This document shows, one piece after another, positions 62,137 to 64,000 of a stretch of 64,000 nucleotides of DNA. The notes beneath the pieces were generated by a model. It was not told the origin of the DNA and did not search any database. It was given only the letters and a program-made list of their open reading frames with translations. This stretch comes from Cesiribacter sp. SM1 (lineage in GTDB: Bacteria; Bacteroidota; Bacteroidia; Cytophagales; Cyclobacteriaceae). Location: NCBI RefSeq assembly GCF_020178975.1, contig NZ_JAHXBU010000045.1, positions 62,001 to 126,000 of the forward strand, written 5' to 3'. The first letter of the stretch is position 1. Every line of letters begins with the position of its first letter. Made by a program: the position numbers and the translations under genes.

Positions 62137-63024
62137 ATGAGCGAAATCAGCAAAGCCGATATCAAACAGGAAGTGTTTGACCTCTACGACGACTACGCCC
62201 ACAGTAGAATAGACAGGCGTGATTTTTTACAAAAGCTTTCTGCCTATGCAGTTGGGGGTCTTACTGTTGCCTCGCTGCTTAGTTTTATCATGCCCGACTA
62301 CAAGGGTGCCATCCAAATCAAGGAAGGGGATCCCAGAATAAAATCTGAGTACATAGAATACCAGTCTCCTAAAGGGGGTGGAACCATAAAGGCGCTCTTG
62401 TCAAAACCGGCAGATACAACAGGACAGCTGGGAGGCATTGTAGTAGTGCATGAAAACAGGGGGCTGAATCCTCACATTGAAGACGTAGCGAGAAGAGCTG
62501 CCTTGGCAGGTTTTATCACCCTGGCGCCAGATGCCTTAACACCACTGGGTGGCTATCCTGGTAATGATGACGACGGCCGGGCACTGCAAAGCAAGCGTGA
62601 TCGCAATGAAATGCTCGAAGATTTTATCGCTGCCCATGACTATTTAAAAAGCCACCAGCACTGCAATGGCAAAGTGGGCGTAGTTGGCTTCTGCTTTGGT
62701 GGCTGGATATCAAACATGATGGCCGTCCGTATTCCTGATCTGGCAGCGGCAGTGCCTTTTTATGGCGGCCAGCCGGCACCAGAAGATGTTCCAGAAATAC
62801 AGGCCCCTCTCCTGCTCCATTTTGCAGAACTTGATACCCGGGTGAACGAAGGCTGGCCTGCCTATGAGGCAGCCCTGAAAGAGTACAACAAAGCTTATAC
62901 CGCTTATATGTACCCGAATGCCAACCATGGCTTTCATAACGACACCACCCCTCGCTATGATCAGGCTGCTGCAGCCCTAGCCTGGAAGCGTACGATAGAC
63001 TTTTTTAAGGAGCATCTGGAGTAA
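62137..63024 (+). CDS. Dienelactone hydrolase family protein (YghX-like)
   Basis: This 295-residue protein is an alpha/beta hydrolase of the dienelactone hydrolase type. Cys186 in VGFCFGGW, Asp233 in FAELDTRVN and His264 in NANHGFHND form the triad. A twin-arginine-like segment ([16 protein letters not shown], residues 26-41) with a hydrophobic stretch precedes the enzyme domain, so export by Tat is likely. Substrates of these secreted members are unknown; the catabolic dienelactone role belongs to cytosolic relatives. It is monocistronic. Confidence 0.9.
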   Translation: MSEISKADIKQEVFDLYDDYAHSRIDRRDFLQKLSAYAVGGLTVASLLSFIMPDYKGAIQIKEGDPRIKSEYIEYQSPKGGGTIKALLSKPADTTGQLGGIVVVHENRGLNPHIEDVARRAALAGFITLAPDALTPLGGYPGNDDDGRALQSKRDRNEMLEDFIAAHDYLKSHQHCNGKVGVVGFCFGGWISNMMAVRIPDLAAAVPFYGGQPAPEDVPEIQAPLLLHFAELDTRVNEGWPAYEAALKEYNKAYTAYMYPNANHGFHNDTTPRYDQAAAALAWKRTIDFFKEHLE

Positions 63025-63344
63025 GTGTATTAGCAGAATTCGGGAGCAAGTATCCTTACAGTAAACCAACTATACTTCCAATCCTCATACTCCCTACTTT
63101 GGTAAGCAGGCATGATGTCTTTTCATTTTTGGCCTGGGAACAAGCCACTTCCATGCCTGCCCCAAAACTAGGGTAAGCTGCTGAAGCTGGGTTAAACAAA
63201 AGTATATTCTGGTGTTCAGTATAATACACAGGCATTTTGTTACTAAGGGAACTCCTGATGCTACTTTCTGTAGCGCTATAGTATGGCACGGCGGCTCGAA
63301 ACATTCCAGTAGTAATTTTTATTTTATACTCATATTTTATAATC

Positions 63345-64000
63345 ATGAGATACAAAGGCCGCAGATCCAGTTCAAATGTTGAAGACCGCAGAGGCATGTC
63401 CAGGGGTAAATTGGCAGTCGGGGGTGGTATTGGTGGAGCTATCATGATCGTGCTGTACCTTCTGTTGGGTGGAGACCCGAGTGCTGTAATAGACCAGGCA
63501 GGACAGGATCAGAATAGCGCATCTGGTACTTACGAGCCAACTGCTGAAGAACAAGAATTGTATGAGCTGGTAACGGTTACCCTTGCAGATACAGAGGATG
63601 TCTGGCAGGAAATATTCAGAGAGAGGGGCTCAACCTACGAAGAGCCGAATATGGTGGTATTTACAGATGCTGTGCAGTCGGCGTGCGGTACTGCAGAGTC
63701 TGCTACCGGACCATTTTATTGCCCTGCCGATCGCAAAATCTACATCGACCTGAGCTTCTACAATCAACTCAGGCAGCTGGAAGCCCCTGGAGATTTTGCC
63801 ATGGCCTATGTAGTAGCTCATGAGGTAGGTCATCATGTGCAAAACCTGCTGGGAATCTCAGAACAGGTACAGTCACAGCGAAGGAGCCTCTCAGAACAGG
63901 AATACAACCAATTATCTGTGAGGCTGGAATTGCAGGCCGATTATTTTGCGGGTTTGTGGGCCCACCATGCCCAGGACAAATTCAATATTTTGCAGGAAGG
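63345..64000 (+). CDS. Neutral zinc metallopeptidase, YpfJ-like (cut by window edge)
   Basis: The frame starts at the ATG at 63345 and is open to the window end (218 residues). It begins with a basic head with an arginine-rich stretch (MRYKGRRSSSN), a Gly-rich membrane segment (about 23-41, KLAVGGGIGGAIMIVLYLLL), a linker, and then the zinc-peptidase domain with GPFYCPADRKIYIDLSF and the HExxH motif (VVAHEVGHHVQ) followed by LELQADYFAGLW. This is the putative neutral zinc metallopeptidase family (YpfJ). The active-site Glu and both zinc His are present. The C-terminus is outside the window. Confidence 0.9.
   Translation, partial: MRYKGRRSSSNVEDRRGMSRGKLAVGGGIGGAIMIVLYLLLGGDPSAVIDQAGQDQNSASGTYEPTAEEQELYELVTVTLADTEDVWQEIFRERGSTYEEPNMVVFTDAVQSACGTAESATGPFYCPADRKIYIDLSFYNQLRQLEAPGDFAMAYVVAHEVGHHVQNLLGISEQVQSQRRSLSEQEYNQLSVRLELQADYFAGLWAHHAQDKFNILQE

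Noticed and set aside
63056-63445. 129-codon minus-strand frame between the dienelactone hydrolase and the metallopeptidase
   Set aside because: No known family, no signal or domain pattern, and it overlaps the strong start of the zinc metallopeptidase.

Overview
The window looks like chromosomal DNA from a Bacteroidota bacterium, most likely order Cytophagales (Hymenobacteraceae/Cesiribacteraceae-like). The evidence is three TonB-dependent receptors with N-terminal CarboxypepD_reg-like domains, two DUF4249 lipoproteins, a type IX secretion C-terminal sorting domain, a DUF4374/PepSY iron-uptake operon, a Bacteroidota-type promoter (TTTG-N17-TATCTTTG) and a general lack of Shine-Dalgarno sequences. 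The organism assignment is inference from gene content; I saw no rRNA, tRNA or CRISPR array.

Layout. 1-8.5 kb: a truncated APC amino-acid permease coupled to a DoxX protein, an MscS channel, two Rossmann-fold oxidoreductases, and an mlaE-mlaF-mlaD (MCE) lipid-transport operon. 8.7-14.6 kb: a TonB receptor/DUF4249 pair, DUF4197, and a DUF885 peptidase-like protein. 15-25.6 kb: redox enzymes, a GNAT acetyltransferase, a BamA/TamA-type barrel, a second DUF885 protein, a large T9SS-exported CSLREA/LTD surface protein, and an LLM flavin enzyme. 25.9-30.9 kb: a Crp/Fnr regulator with a perfect FNR-type box just before its own start, an FMN reductase, a 2H phosphoesterase, and then a compact group suggestive of metal handling: a 39-residue cysteine-rich (metallothionein-like) protein, a GNAT enzyme with a cysteine-rich tail, a second GNAT and an HMA-AraC fusion regulator. 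31.3-34.5 kb: a second TonB receptor/DUF4249 pair, paralogous to the first. 34.6-46 kb: mixed housekeeping and accessory genes (methyltransferase, hydrolase, VOC, LRR protein, Ser/Thr kinase, arfB, DUF4260, FAD monooxygenase with a Crp/Fnr regulator, serine hydrolase with a barrel-like protein, lone receiver domain). 46.4-50.4 kb: a MITE-like element, a PAS protein without kinase, an LD-carboxypeptidase/N-formylglutamate amidohydrolase pair and a REP-like palindrome.

50.5-54.1 kb is a partly decayed pectin-degradation operon: an intact rhamnogalacturonan acetylesterase, a frameshifted and truncated acetylxylan-esterase-like gene, a GH28 N-terminal stub, and an intact alpha/beta-hydrolase + SGNH fusion. 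54.7-59.7 kb is a xusABC-like iron/xenosiderophore uptake operon (TonB receptor, DUF4374 lipoprotein, PepSY membrane protein) preceded by a perfect iron-regulator-like palindrome. It is followed by hemA on the other strand, whose terminator lies beyond a second copy of the MITE-like element. The window ends with a dienelactone hydrolase and the start of a neutral zinc metallopeptidase.

The observations most worth following are the cysteine-rich/HMA-AraC cluster, the pseudogene junctions in the pectin locus, several perfect palindromic operators (17.2, 26.4-26.5 and 54.6 kb) and the two MITE-like copies.
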